Shown: in pieces, positions 35,503 to 44,517 of the stretch
Numbering within the stretch: the first letter of the stretch is position 1
How the letters are laid out: every line of letters starts with the position of its first letter
Translations under genes and position numbers: made by a program
The notes under the pieces: generated by a model
Told to the model about the DNA's origin: nothing
Database searches by the model: none
What the model saw: the letters and a program-made list of their open reading frames with translations, nothing else
NCBI GenBank assembly: GCA_005405945.1
Contig: BJHW01000002.1
Coordinates: forward strand, 1,116,001 to 1,180,000
DNA: 64,000 bases
Origin: Streptomyces violaceusniger
GTDB taxonomy: Bacteria > Actinomycetota > Actinomycetes > Streptomycetales > Streptomycetaceae
Reading direction: 5' to 3'

Positions 35503-36915
35503 TCAGAGCCCGACTTCCACGTCCTCCAGAATTCCGAGCGCGTCCGGGACGAGCACGGCCGCGGAATAGTAGGCGCTGACGAGATACGAAATGATGGCCT
35601 GCTCGCTGATTCCCATGAACCGCACCGAGAGGCTCGGCTGGTATTCGTCGGGAATTCCGGTGCGGTGCAGTCCGATGACCCCCTGGTTCTCCTCCCCGGT
35701 GCGCAGAACGAGAATCGAGCTCACCCCGCTCCGGGAGACCGGAATCTTGTTGCACGGGAGGATGGGCACGCCCCGCCAGGCCGGCAGCGCATGCCCGTTC
35801 ACCTCCGTGGGCTGCGGGGAGATGCCATGGCTGTTGAACTGCCGGCCGATCGCCGCGATGGCGCGCGGATGCGCCAGGATCAGCCCCGGGTCCTTCCAGA
35901 CGGTGGCCAGCAGTTCGTCGAGGTCGTCGGGGGTGGGCGGTCCGCTGCGGGTGTGGATGCGCTGGGAGAGGTCGGCGTTGTGCAGCAGGCCGATCTCGGG
36001 GTTGTTGACGAGTTCGTGTTCCTGGCGTTCGCGCAGGGCCTCGATGGTGAGGCGGAGCTGCTGCTCGACCTGGTTCATGGGTTCGTTGTAGAGGTCGGCG
36101 ACGCGGGTGTGGACGCGCAGCACGGTCTGGGCCACGCTCAGCTCGTACTCCCGCGGCGCCAGCTCGTACTCCGCGAAGGTGCCCGGCAGGACCGGCTCGC
36201 CCGAGTGGCCCGAGGCCAGCGCGATGGCCGCCTCCCCGTGCTCGTTCCGCTCGGTCTCCGGCTCCGAGCGCACCGCCTCCACATGCGCGCGCAGCTCGGG
36301 TGAGCGGTCCAGCTGCTCCTCGAACTCCTGCCGGGGCAGGGCCAGCACCGTGCAGAACGTCACGGCCTTCACGGTGATGTCCCAGGTGCCCGCCTCGGCG
36401 GCGGTCAGCTCCGGCTCCCCGATGTGGTCGCCACCGGCGGCCGAGCCGACCACCGAGGGCTCGTCGAACGCGCCCTCGGTCAATTTGTCGACCTTGCCGT
36501 GGGCGATGAGGAGGAGCTCATCGGCCGGACGCCCGGCCTCCACCAGGACATCGCCGGGCGCGAACTCCCGCTGGGTGAAGCGGTCCGCCAGGGCCTCGAG
36601 CACCGCGGTGTCCTCGAACCGGCGCAGCAGTGGTAGCTCGCGCAGCTCGACCGGGATGACCCGCACCTGCGATCCGGCGGTGGTGAACTCCACCCGGCCG
36701 TCCCCGAGCGTATGGGACGCCCGGCGGTTCACCCGGTAGGAACCACCCGGAACCTGCACCCACGGCAACATGCGCAGCAGCCACCGCGAGGTGACGCCCT
36801 GCATTTGCGGAACGGATTTGGTCGTCGTCGCCAGATTCCGCGCGGCCGCCGTGCCGAGACTCAACCGCGGCTGCGAAATATCGGTACCGGAACCCGGTTC
36901 AACGGACGTCGTCAT
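35503..36915 (-). CDS. family 2B encapsulin shell protein B
   Basis: 470 residues, intact. Layout: N-terminal arm, about residues 25-45 (ARNLATTTKSVPQMQGVTSR); inserted cyclic-nucleotide-binding domain, about 92-212 (REFAPGDVLVEAGRPADELL); HK97-like core, about 240-470 (VLRVHTRVADLYNEPMNQVE, AWRGVPILPCNKIPVSRSGV, SVRFMGISEQAIISYLVSAY). In the nucleotide domain the usual arginine of the phosphate-binding cassette is not evident after IGEPELTAAEAG, so cAMP binding is doubtful. It is followed by its paralogue 91 bp downstream; the two probably co-assemble. No terpene cyclase lies beside them. The nearest gene of a reported cargo class is the xylulokinase at 40150-41607. Confidence 0.88.
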   Translation of the reverse strand: MTTSVEPGSGTDISQPRLSLGTAAARNLATTTKSVPQMQGVTSRWLLRMLPWVQVPGGSYRVNRRASHTLGDGRVEFTTAGSQVRVIPVELRELPLLRRFEDTAVLEALADRFTQREFAPGDVLVEAGRPADELLLIAHGKVDKLTEGAFDEPSVVGSAAGGDHIGEPELTAAEAGTWDITVKAVTFCTVLALPRQEFEEQLDRSPELRAHVEAVRSEPETERNEHGEAAIALASGHSGEPVLPGTFAEYELAPREYELSVAQTVLRVHTRVADLYNEPMNQVEQQLRLTIEALRERQEHELVNNPEIGLLHNADLSQRIHTRSGPPTPDDLDELLATVWKDPGLILAHPRAIAAIGRQFNSHGISPQPTEVNGHALPAWRGVPILPCNKIPVSRSGVSSILVLRTGEENQGVIGLHRTGIPDEYQPSLSVRFMGISEQAIISYLVSAYYSAAVLVPDALGILEDVEVGL

Positions 36916-37307
36916 CGTGAATGCTCACCCATCCCTGTACGGACTTTGAAGAAAAATTCCGCTCCAGCAACTGCCAAGCTATCAGCGGACTTTGGGCGGT
37001 TGCATTCACTCAAAAGAGTGCCCGGGTGAGGGTTATGACGGCCGTCGCCGACGGGTAAACATTCCGATTGCGCCGTGGGCCGACGGCCGCCGCGCCCCGC
37101 CCGTACTCCGGCGCGCGCATCCGACCCGCGCCCCCCACGGGCACCGCCGTCACCGCCCCGGCACCTCGGGAACGGCGAGGAAATGGCCGGGGACCACCCG
37201 TGGAACTCTTCGCTCAGTACTGCCCTTTGGGTGTACGGCCGCCCGATACTCACTGGCGTCGAGCCTGCGTATCCGGCACCGCGCCGGGTCGAGAGCCGGG
37301 AGGCCCC
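36916..37307. other. 392-bp promoter region between shell gene B and the phosphodiesterase gene
   Basis: Divergent intergenic space, less GC-rich than the rest near shell B. It contains CACTCAAAAGAGTG (37007-37020), a perfect 5-4-5 inverted repeat 92 bp before the shell start, a candidate operator. No RNA gene or conserved reading frame was found in the remainder. Confidence 0.4.
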
Positions 37308-38225
37308 ATGGACCGCCGTACACGCCGTGCCTTTGTCGTCACCCTCGGAGCCGCTCTGGCGGGCGGCGCGGCCGCGCCCGCGTTCGCGAGCACGTCCGCC
37401 TCGTCCGGCGACACCGCCGTCGCGAAGGACAACTCCACAGACGGCTCGAGGGACCGTTCCAAGGGCGAGCGCCCGCTGGCCAGAGCCCACGCCCACAACG
37501 ACTACGAGCACCCGCGTCCGCTCCTCGACGCGCTCTCGCACGGCTTCGGCAGCGTCGAGGCCGACATCTGGCTGGTCGACGGCCAGCTGCTGGTCGCGCA
37601 CGACGCCACGGACCTCGACCCCACCCGCACCCTGGAGTCGCTCTACCTCGACCCGCTGGCCCGGCGGGTGCAGGCCAACGGCGGCCGGGTCTACCGCGGT
37701 TACGACCTGTCGCTGCAGTTGCTGATCGACCTCAAGACCGCCGGGGAGCCCACCTACCTGGAGCTGACCAAGCGGCTGCGCCGCTACGGCCACCTGTTCA
37801 GCGCCGCCTACGGCGGGGTCGGCGGCCGGGTGCGCCGCGGCGCGGTGACCGCCGTCATCTCCGGCGACCGCGGCGCCCGGGCCCCCATGGAGGCCGAGAA
37901 GGTGCGCCACGCCTTCTACGACGGACGGCTGGAGGACCTCGGCTCGGGCGTTCCCGCCTCCTTCATCCCGCTCATCAGCGCCGACTGGACCAAGACCTTC
38001 ACCTGGACGGGAGCCGGTCCGATACCGGCGGCGGAGCGCGAGACGCTGCGCCGCCTCGTCGCCTCCGCGCACGACGCCCGGCAGACGGTGCGCTTCTGGG
38101 CCACCCCGGACGTGGCGGGGCCGGCGCGCGACGCCCTGTGGCGTGAGCTCCTGGCCGCCGACGTGGACTACCTCAACACCGACGACCTGGCGGGCCTGGA
38201 GGCCTTCCTGCGCGCGGCCCGCTGA
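37308..38225 (+). CDS. Tat-exported GDPD/PI-PLC-like phosphodiesterase domain protein
   Basis: 305 residues. The N-terminus MDRRTRRAFVVTLGAALAGG is a twin-arginine-type signal ending near AFAS. The mature part begins with RAHAHNDYEHPRPLLDALSH and GSVEADIWLVDGQLLVAHD, the conserved His and Glu/Asp segments of the glycerophosphodiesterase/PI-PLC TIM-barrel, and ends DVDYLNTDDLAGLEAFL. It probably hydrolyses phosphodiesters outside the membrane. The ATG at 37308 follows GGGAGG by 5-6 bases. The frame is open further upstream, but that part has no ribosome site. Confidence 0.8.
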   Translation: MDRRTRRAFVVTLGAALAGGAAAPAFASTSASSGDTAVAKDNSTDGSRDRSKGERPLARAHAHNDYEHPRPLLDALSHGFGSVEADIWLVDGQLLVAHDATDLDPTRTLESLYLDPLARRVQANGGRVYRGYDLSLQLLIDLKTAGEPTYLELTKRLRRYGHLFSAAYGGVGGRVRRGAVTAVISGDRGARAPMEAEKVRHAFYDGRLEDLGSGVPASFIPLISADWTKTFTWTGAGPIPAAERETLRRLVASAHDARQTVRFWATPDVAGPARDALWRELLAADVDYLNTDDLAGLEAFLRAAR

Positions 38226-38299
38226 CGCCTCGTGGGGCGGCGGCGGGGAGAAAATCACTGCGGGGAGAAAATCACTCGCGTGCCGCCGCCCGCACGGCC

Positions 38300-38800
38300 A
38301 TGCTGGCCCTCATGCTCATCAGGACCGCCACCGCCGAGGACTGGCCCGCCATCTGGGCCTTCCTGCGCCGCATCGTCGCCGCGGGGGAGACCTACACCTA
38401 CCCCCGCGATCTGGACGAGGACCGGGCCCGCGAGATCTGGATGCTGGAGCCCCCGAGCCGTACCGTCGTCGCCACCGACCCCGACGGCACGGTCCTCGGC
38501 TCGGCCAAGATGAACCCCAACCACATGGGACCCGGCGCGCATATCGCGGGGGCCAGTTTCATGGTGGCCCCCGAGCACGGCGGGCGCGGTGTGGGCCGTG
38601 CCCTGGGCGAGCATGTCCTGGACTGGGCGCGCGCCGAGGGCTACCAGGCGATGCAGTTCAACGCCGTGGTGGAGAGCAACACCCGGGCGGTGGCGCTGTG
38701 GCGCTCACTCGGCTTCGAGGTCATCGGCACCGTCCCCAAGGCGTTCGCCCACCCCACGAACGGCTATGTGGGGCTGCACATCATGCATCGCTTCCTCTGA
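38300..38800 (+). CDS. GNAT-family N-acetyltransferase
   Basis: 166 residues (162 if the second ATG at 38312, MLIRTATAED, is used). The GNAT fold shows FMVAPEHGGRGVGRALGEHV as the acetyl-CoA pyrophosphate loop (GRGVGRA) and NTRAVALWRSLGFEVIGTVP as the C-terminal motif. The acceptor amine is unknown. The 3' end overlaps the convergent ROK regulator gene by 20 bp. No ribosome site distinguishes the two starts. Confidence 0.85.
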   Translation: MLALMLIRTATAEDWPAIWAFLRRIVAAGETYTYPRDLDEDRAREIWMLEPPSRTVVATDPDGTVLGSAKMNPNHMGPGAHIAGASFMVAPEHGGRGVGRALGEHVLDWARAEGYQAMQFNAVVESNTRAVALWRSLGFEVIGTVPKAFAHPTNGYVGLHIMHRFL

Positions 38801-40079
38801 TCCCGGCCGGCTCACCTGCCCCGGCGGGGCCCCTGAACCCCGCCGGATCGTCGAGGACCGCCTGCACCACCGAGCTGGCCGCGCCCAGCAGCGGACCGTC
38901 CGGGCCGAGCCGGGAGACGGTCACCGCCCCGCTGCCCGGACGGGCCGGGTCGGTGAGCCGCCGGCCCAACTCCCGCTCCAGGGCGGGCAGCAGCCAGGGC
39001 GCCAGAGGCGTCAGCGCGCCGCCGAGCACCACCTTCTCCGGGTCCAGGAGGTTCACCGCGCCCGCGAGGGCGATCCCGAGCGCCGAGCCCGCACCGCGCA
39101 GCGCACGCCGTGCCCGCTGGTCCCCGCTCGCCGCCCGCACGGCCAGCACGGCGATACGGCCGCCGGGGCCCGGGTGCTGGGCCGTGGCCTCCTCCGAGGT
39201 CAGGCCGCTCGCCCGCAGCACCGCCTCCTCGCCCGCGTACTGCTCCAGACAGCCGCGCCCGCCGCAGGCGCACTCGGGCCCGTCGGGACGCACCGGCACA
39301 TGGCCCAGCTCGCCCGCGAAACCGTGGGTGCCGCGCAGCAGTTGCCCGTCGAGCACGACCGCGGCGCCGATGCCGATCTCGGCCGAGACATGGACGAAGT
39401 CCCGGGGCGCCGGGTCGTGGCCGCCCCGCCACAGTTCGGCGAGCGCGCCCAGATTCGCCTCGTTGTCCACGGTCACCGGCAGACCGGGCAGCGCCGCGCG
39501 CAGTTCGGGGCCGATGTCCACCCCCTCCCAGCCCAGATTGGGGGCGCGGACGACCAGCGACGAGTCCCGCGCCACCAGGCCGGGCACCGCCACCGCCAGC
39601 CCCACCGGCCGCAGTCCGCCCAGCTCCGCCTCCGCCGCGACCTGCCGGACCAGGCCGGCGAGCTGGGCGAGCACCGGGTCCGGTGCGCGGTCGCGGTTCG
39701 CCGAGGCGAGCTCCGTACGGGCCCGTACCCGCCCGGCGAGGTCCACCGCGCACACCGCGAGGTGGTCGACCCCGATCTCCGCGCCCAGCCCGGCCGGACC
39801 GCGCTCGTTGAGCTGGAGGGCGCTGCCGGGACGGCCGACCGTGCCGGGCCGGGAGGGGCCCAGCTCGACCAGCAGCCCGTCCCGGATCAGCTCGTCGACG
39901 AGGGTGGAGACGGCGGCGCGGGTGAGCCCCACCCGCGCCGCCACCGCGGCACGCGACAGCGGGCCGTGGGCGGCCACGGCGTGCAGCACGAGGGAGAGAT
40001 TGCGTCGGCGCATCGCCTGCTGGGTGTTGGGCAGTGGCGCTGCCACCTGAATCCGTCTCCTCTCGGCCGATCCGCTCAT
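38781..40079 (-). CDS. ROK-family transcriptional regulator, probable xylose repressor
   Basis: 432 residues. The N-terminal winged helix-turn-helix (LSRAAVAARVGLTRAAVSTL) precedes a ROK sugar-kinase-like domain with VDNEANLGALAELWRG, HGFAGELGHVPVRPDGPECA and the zinc-binding CACGGRGCLEQYAG. ROK repressors of this layout sense xylose or other sugars. It lies 70 bp downstream of xylB on the same strand, and xylA is divergent, matching streptomycete xylose loci. The start was placed at the ATG at 40079 (MSGSAERRR); the frame extends slightly upstream. Confidence 0.87.
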   Translation of the reverse strand: MSGSAERRRIQVAAPLPNTQQAMRRRNLSLVLHAVAAHGPLSRAAVAARVGLTRAAVSTLVDELIRDGLLVELGPSRPGTVGRPGSALQLNERGPAGLGAEIGVDHLAVCAVDLAGRVRARTELASANRDRAPDPVLAQLAGLVRQVAAEAELGGLRPVGLAVAVPGLVARDSSLVVRAPNLGWEGVDIGPELRAALPGLPVTVDNEANLGALAELWRGGHDPAPRDFVHVSAEIGIGAAVVLDGQLLRGTHGFAGELGHVPVRPDGPECACGGRGCLEQYAGEEAVLRASGLTSEEATAQHPGPGGRIAVLAVRAASGDQRARRALRGAGSALGIALAGAVNLLDPEKVVLGGALTPLAPWLLPALERELGRRLTDPARPGSGAVTVSRLGPDGPLLGAASSVVQAVLDDPAGFRGPAGAGEPAGIRGSDA

Positions 40080-40149
40080 TGTGCCGGGCCGGTACGACAC
40101 CGGGGCGCCCGGCCGCCGCCGTACGGCGTTCACGCGTGGCGCGGCGCGC

Positions 40150-41607
40150 TCACGCGTGGCGCAGCAGGCCGTCCGCGTCCGCCAGTACCCGGGAGAGCCG
40201 CTCCAGCGCCGCCTCGTCGCGGGGCACCGGATCGTAGGACGGCCCCTCGGCGGTGGACCAGCGCCGGGCCACCGCCGCCGGGTCCTCGCCCAGCACCAGC
40301 CCCGCGGCCTGGGCGGCGGCCCCGAGGGCGACCAGTTCCTCGGCCCGGGGCACCCGTACCGGGCGTCCGCTCAGCCGCAGGACCGTCTCCCGCCATGCCG
40401 TGCCCTTGGCGCCGCCGCCGATGAGCAGCAGCGGGGCGTCGGGCGACGCGTCCTCGTCCAGTACCTGGTCCAGCGCGGTGAGCAGGGCGAAGACGGCCCC
40501 GTCGTAGGCGGCCTGGAGCACCTGGCCCGGTGTGGTGTCGTGGCGCAGACCGTGCAGCAGCCCGGAGGCGTGCGGCAGGTTGGGGGTGCGCTCACCGTCG
40601 AGGAACGGCAGCAGCACGGCCGAGCCGCCCGGCTCCACCGCCTCCCGGTCGCGGCCCAGCAGCGCCGCGATCCGGTCGACCGCGAGCGTGCAGTTGAGCG
40701 TGCAGGCCAGCGGCAGCCACGCGTCACGCGTGTCGGCGAAGCCGGCGACCACCCCGGTGGGGTCGGCGGGCCGGTGCACCGAGACCGCGTAGACGGTGCC
40801 GGAGGTGCCCAGGCTCAGCACCGGCTGTCCCGGGCGCAGGCCGAGCCCCAGGGCGGCCGCCATGTTGTCGCCCGTGCCGGTGGCCACCAGGGCGCCGGTG
40901 GGCAGCGGCAGATCGGGCAGCTCCCGCACGGTCCCGGCGGCCTCGCCGTGGCGCAGCACACGCGGCAGCAGCTCGGGGGAGAGCCCGACCAGGTCCAGGA
41001 TCTCCTCGTCGTAGGACTCGGTGCCCGAGGCCCACCAGCCGGTGCCCGAGGCGTCGCCGCGGTCGGTGGTGCCGTAGCCGGTGAGTCGCTCGATGAGGTA
41101 GTCGTGAGGGAGCCGGACGGCCGCGGTGGCGCGGGCCGCCTCCGGCTCGTTCTCCATGAGCCAGGCCCACTTGGTGACGGTGAACGACGTCGGGGGCACG
41201 CTGCCGATCCGCTCCGCCCAGGTCTTGGGGCCGCCCAGCTCCTCGATGAGCCGGTCGCGCTGCAGCGCGGAGCGCACATCGTTCCACAGCAGGGCGGGCC
41301 GCACCGAGCGGCCCGAGGCGTCCAGCGTGACCAGACCGTGCTGCTGGCCGCCCACGGAGACCGCGGCCGCCTCCCGGGCCGGGGTGCCGCACTGGCGCAG
41401 CGCCTCGGTGAGCGCCTCCCACCACTGCTCGGGGACGGACTCCTTACCGGTGCCGTCGCTGCCGCCGCCGACGGTGTGCGGGGCCTGTCCTCGGGCGACG
41501 ACCGCACCGGTCGCGGAGTCGACGACGAGCGCCTTGGTCGACTGCGTGGAGCTGTCCACGCCGACGACGAGCGGTCCTTGCGGCACGGGCACGGCTGCTG
41601 CTGCCAT
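40150..41607 (-). CDS. xylB: xylulokinase
   Basis: 485 residues. FGGY kinase phosphorylating D-xylulose: VVGVDSSTQSTKALVVD (phosphate 1 loop), VGGQQHGLVTLD, WNDVRSALQRDRLIEELGG, SLGTSGTVYAVS and LLIGGGAKGTAWRE (adenosine site). Only about 12 residues precede the kinase fold (MAAAAVPVPQGP), so there is no long disordered N-terminal extension of the type reported to load cargo into family 2 encapsulins. It is divergent from xylA across a 118-bp regulatory gap and followed by the ROK regulator. Confidence 0.92.
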   Translation of the reverse strand: MAAAAVPVPQGPLVVGVDSSTQSTKALVVDSATGAVVARGQAPHTVGGGSDGTGKESVPEQWWEALTEALRQCGTPAREAAAVSVGGQQHGLVTLDASGRSVRPALLWNDVRSALQRDRLIEELGGPKTWAERIGSVPPTSFTVTKWAWLMENEPEAARATAAVRLPHDYLIERLTGYGTTDRGDASGTGWWASGTESYDEEILDLVGLSPELLPRVLRHGEAAGTVRELPDLPLPTGALVATGTGDNMAAALGLGLRPGQPVLSLGTSGTVYAVSVHRPADPTGVVAGFADTRDAWLPLACTLNCTLAVDRIAALLGRDREAVEPGGSAVLLPFLDGERTPNLPHASGLLHGLRHDTTPGQVLQAAYDGAVFALLTALDQVLDEDASPDAPLLLIGGGAKGTAWRETVLRLSGRPVRVPRAEELVALGAAAQAAGLVLGEDPAAVARRWSTAEGPSYDPVPRDEAALERLSRVLADADGLLRHA

Positions 41608-41680
41608 CTCGCGCTCTCCCTTGCGTCCATGGGTCGTGCGGTGTGCGGGCTGTACGGGGCTTCCCCGGAATGCTCGCGCA

Positions 41681-41692
41681 TACTAATTTGTA
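41681..41692. promoter_or_regulatory. palindrome in the xylA-xylB divergent promoter, candidate ROK operator
   Basis: TACTAATTTGTA is symmetrical as TACnAATTnGTA and stands out as A/T-rich in a GC-rich gap. It lies 33 bp before xylA and 73 bp before xylB, where a repressor of both would bind. Confidence 0.5.
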
Positions 41693-41725
41693 AAGCGCCA
41701 TGACGAAATAGGCGAGGGAGCCGCG

Positions 41726-42897
41726 ATGAGCTACAACCCCACCCCGAGGACAGGTTCACCTTCGGACTGTGGACGGTCGGCTGGCAGGGCCGGGACCCGT
41801 TCGGGGACGCCACCCGCCCGGCGCTCGACCCCGTGGAGTCCGTGACCCGGCTCGCCGAACTCGGCGCGTACGGCGTCACCTTCCACGACGACGACCTCAT
41901 TCCCTTCGGGGCCTCGGAGACCGAGCGCGAATCGCACATCAAGCGCTTCCGGCAGGCCCTGGACGCCACCGGGATGACCGTGCCCATGGCCACCACCAAC
42001 CTCTTCACCCATCCGGTCTTCAAGGACGGCGCCTTCACCGCCAACGACCGGGATGTGCGCCGCTACGCGCTGCGCAAGACCATGCGCAACATCGACCTCG
42101 CCGTCGAGCTGGGCGCGAAGACCTATGTGGCCTGGGGCGGTCGCGAGGGTGCGGAGTCCGGCGGCGCCAAGGACGTGCGCGCCGCGCTCGACCGGATGAA
42201 GGAGGCGTTCGACCTGCTCGGCGCGTATGTCACCGAGCAGGGCTACGATCTGCGCTTCGCCATCGAGCCCAAGCCCAACGAGCCGCGCGGCGACATCCTG
42301 CTGCCGACCGTCGGCCACGCCCTGGCCTTCATCGAGCGGCTGGAGCGGCCCGAGCTGTACGGGGTCAACCCGGAGGTCGGCCACGAGCAGATGGCCGGGC
42401 TGAACTTCCCGCACGGCATCGCGCAGGCGCTGTGGGCGGGCAAGCTCTTCCACATCGACCTCAACGGACAGAACGGCATCAAGTACGACCAGGACCTGCG
42501 GTTCGGCGCGGGCGATCTGCGGGCCGCCTTCTGGCTGGTCGACCTGCTGGAGACCGGTGGCTACGAGGGCCCGCGCCACTTCGACTTCAAGCCCCCGCGC
42601 ACCGAGGACATCTCGGGCGTCTGGGCCTCGGCGGCGGGCTGCATGCGCAACTACCTCATCCTCAAGGAGCGCGCGGCCGCCTTCCGCGCCGACCCCGAGG
42701 TCCAGGAGGCGCTGCGGGCCTCGCGCCTGGACCAGCTGGGCCTGCCGACCCTCGACGAGGGCGAGACCCCGGCGGCGCTGCTCGCGGACCGCACCGCCTT
42801 CGAGGACTTCGACGTCGAGGCGGCCGCCGAGCGCGGTATGGCCTTCGAGCGCCTCGACCAGCTGGCCATGGACCATCTGCTGGCCGCGCGCGGCTGA
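41726..42897 (+). CDS. xylA: xylose isomerase (one-base frameshift near N-terminus)
   Basis: 390 residues after repair, the normal length for Streptomyces. It converts D-xylose to D-xylulose (glucose isomerase in industry). Catalytic and metal segments: VTFHDDDLIPFG (active-site His), TYVAWGGREG, IEPKPNEPRGDI, NPEVGHEQMAGLNF and KLFHIDLNGQ. The ATG at 41726 begins MSYNPTP; the frame is lost at CCCC 41742-41745, and one more C gives EDRFTFGLWTVGWQG, the family N-terminus. Read without repair the protein would start only at 41833, missing about 36 residues. Divergent from xylB. Confidence 0.92.
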
Positions 42898-43026
42898 CCG
42901 TGTCCGACTGATCGTGTCCCGTCGGCCGTGTCCGGCCGCCGGTCCCGCCCCCGACGGGACCGGCGGCCGGGGCTCTCACCGGATCAGGGCTCCGGCAGCC
43001 GATTCAAGACCCCGGCTGCCGACCGC

Positions 43027-44103
43027 TCAGGACGACGGCTGCCAGCCGCCGAGCCAGTCGGCGATCTCGTAGTCCGCGGCCTGGGCGTCGGTCAGCTGCG
43101 GGCGGTCGGTGCTCGCCGCACCGGAACCGGCGCCGGTGTTCTTGTACTCCGCGAAGCGGTCGTCCTTCCAGGAGAAGCCGCTCATGTCCGTCCACGGTGT
43201 GGTCTTGATCGCCGCTGACAGATCCGTATTGCGGACGATCGCCTGCGGATCGAGACTGGCGTCGCCGCCCGCGTGCCAGGGACGGCCGAGATAGAACGAC
43301 CGGCTGCTGACATCTCCGGTGATGTTGCTGTTGATGAACAGGAAACCCTTCTTCCCGGCCGCCGTCGAGGGCGCCGCGACATAGCCGCCGGAGCTGCCGT
43401 CGTAGCGCTTGACGAGCCGGATCGCCGACTTGTTGATCACGGCGGAGGCCCGGCCGAAGATGAAGTCGACATTCCCCTGGATCCAGGCGTTGTTGACATA
43501 CACCCGGCCGACCTTGTCCTTGCTCGCCGAGTCCAGCAGCAGGGTGTCCTGGTCCCCGACCGCGCCGATGTTGTCCAGGACGATCCGGTCGGCCGCGGTG
43601 CGCAGCGCGACCGCCTGCTTGTCGGCGATGCTGGTGTTGCCCTCGTTGAAGTCGTTCACGAACTGCAGATTGCGGGCCTGGAAGTCATCGGCCTCGATGG
43701 CCACGGTCGCGCTGCCGCTGGTGCCGTAGGTGCCTCCGCCGGGTTTGGGGGTGCCGGAGGCGTTGTTGTAGACGATCGTCACGTCGTTCTTGCTGCTCGT
43801 GGTCCCCACCAGCCGGATGTGCGGCTTGTTGGCGGGAACCTTCACCGTCTCGCGGTACGTACCGGGCTTGACGGAGATGGTGACGGCGGACGGGTTGTTC
43901 GCCGGCACCGCGTCGACGGCCGCCTGCACGGTGGTGTAGGTGCCGCTGCCGTCCTTGGCCACCACGATGGTGGCCGCCGCGGCGGCCGTGGGCGTCGCGG
44001 CGTGGGCCGGGGCGACGGCGAGCCCGACGCCGGTGGCCAGGGCCAGGGAGCCGATGAGCGGAGCGGGGCGGCGGCGCCGGGGGCGCCGTGGACTGAGGGT
44101 CAT
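43027..44103 (-). CDS. secreted pectinesterase family protein
   Basis: 358 residues. Signal peptide MTLSPRRPRRRRPAPLIGSL with a cleavage-like AHAATP at about 38. The right-handed beta-helix domain starts IVVAKDGSGTYTTVQAAVDA. Pectinesterase active-site segments are visible: ADKQAVALRTAADR, GDQDTLLLDS, GNVDFIFGRASAVINK (catalytic Asp) and SFYLGRPWH. It de-esterifies pectin outside the cell, fitting the xylose genes next door as plant-polymer functions. The ATG at 44103 begins the signal peptide; the frame upstream of it has no support. Confidence 0.9.
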   Translation of the reverse strand: MTLSPRRPRRRRPAPLIGSLALATGVGLAVAPAHAATPTAAAAATIVVAKDGSGTYTTVQAAVDAVPANNPSAVTISVKPGTYRETVKVPANKPHIRLVGTTSSKNDVTIVYNNASGTPKPGGGTYGTSGSATVAIEADDFQARNLQFVNDFNEGNTSIADKQAVALRTAADRIVLDNIGAVGDQDTLLLDSASKDKVGRVYVNNAWIQGNVDFIFGRASAVINKSAIRLVKRYDGSSGGYVAAPSTAAGKKGFLFINSNITGDVSSRSFYLGRPWHAGGDASLDPQAIVRNTDLSAAIKTTPWTDMSGFSWKDDRFAEYKNTGAGSGAASTDRPQLTDAQAADYEIADWLGGWQPSS

Positions 44104-44414
44104 GGTCGGTGACTCCGTCCCGTGGAGGCGTGCCGAGGTGGTTGACGCCTTACGGTCTCCACGGCCCACCCAAAGGTTGCCGCCCGGCTGCCTTCGGCCT
44201 GTCCCGTCCACGGTCACCGGCCGCATTGGACGGGGCAACGCCGAACCGTGGGTCCGGCAGCCCGTACGGACTGGCCCGCGAGGCGAGCCGGGGCGACGGC
44301 CCGGGCCTCACCCCTTCCGTACGGGCGGCCGGGCCCGCTGCTTCCCTGAGGCCGGACCTCGTGCCTTCCTTACCGGCAGCACCGGCAGCGCCATCGGGAT
44401 CGGGCGAACCTCCT

Positions 44415-44469
44415 GGCCCGAGGCCCGAGGCCCGAGGCCCGAGGCCCGAGGCCCGAGGCCCGAGGCCCG
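44415..44469. repeat. seven-base tandem repeat, unit GGCCCGA, about 8 copies
   Basis: Nearly eight uninterrupted copies of GGCCCGA directly abut the terminator hairpin that follows. It lies in the 414-bp gap between the pectinesterase and SWIM genes. The rest of that gap holds nothing recognisable. Copy number is likely variable between strains or uncertain in assembly. Confidence 0.9.
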
Positions 44470-44503
44470 GTACCGGTGGCGGAGGGACACCGCCACCGGT
44501 ACC
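44469..44503 (-). terminator. hairpin terminator downstream of the SWIM/SNF2 pair
   Basis: GGTACCGGTGGCGG and CCGCCACCGGTACC pair perfectly (14 bp) around a 7-base loop, 15 bp after the SWIM gene stop. It is the expected terminator for that minus-strand operon. Confidence 0.75.
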
Positions 44504-44517
44504 GGCCGTGCGCCGCG

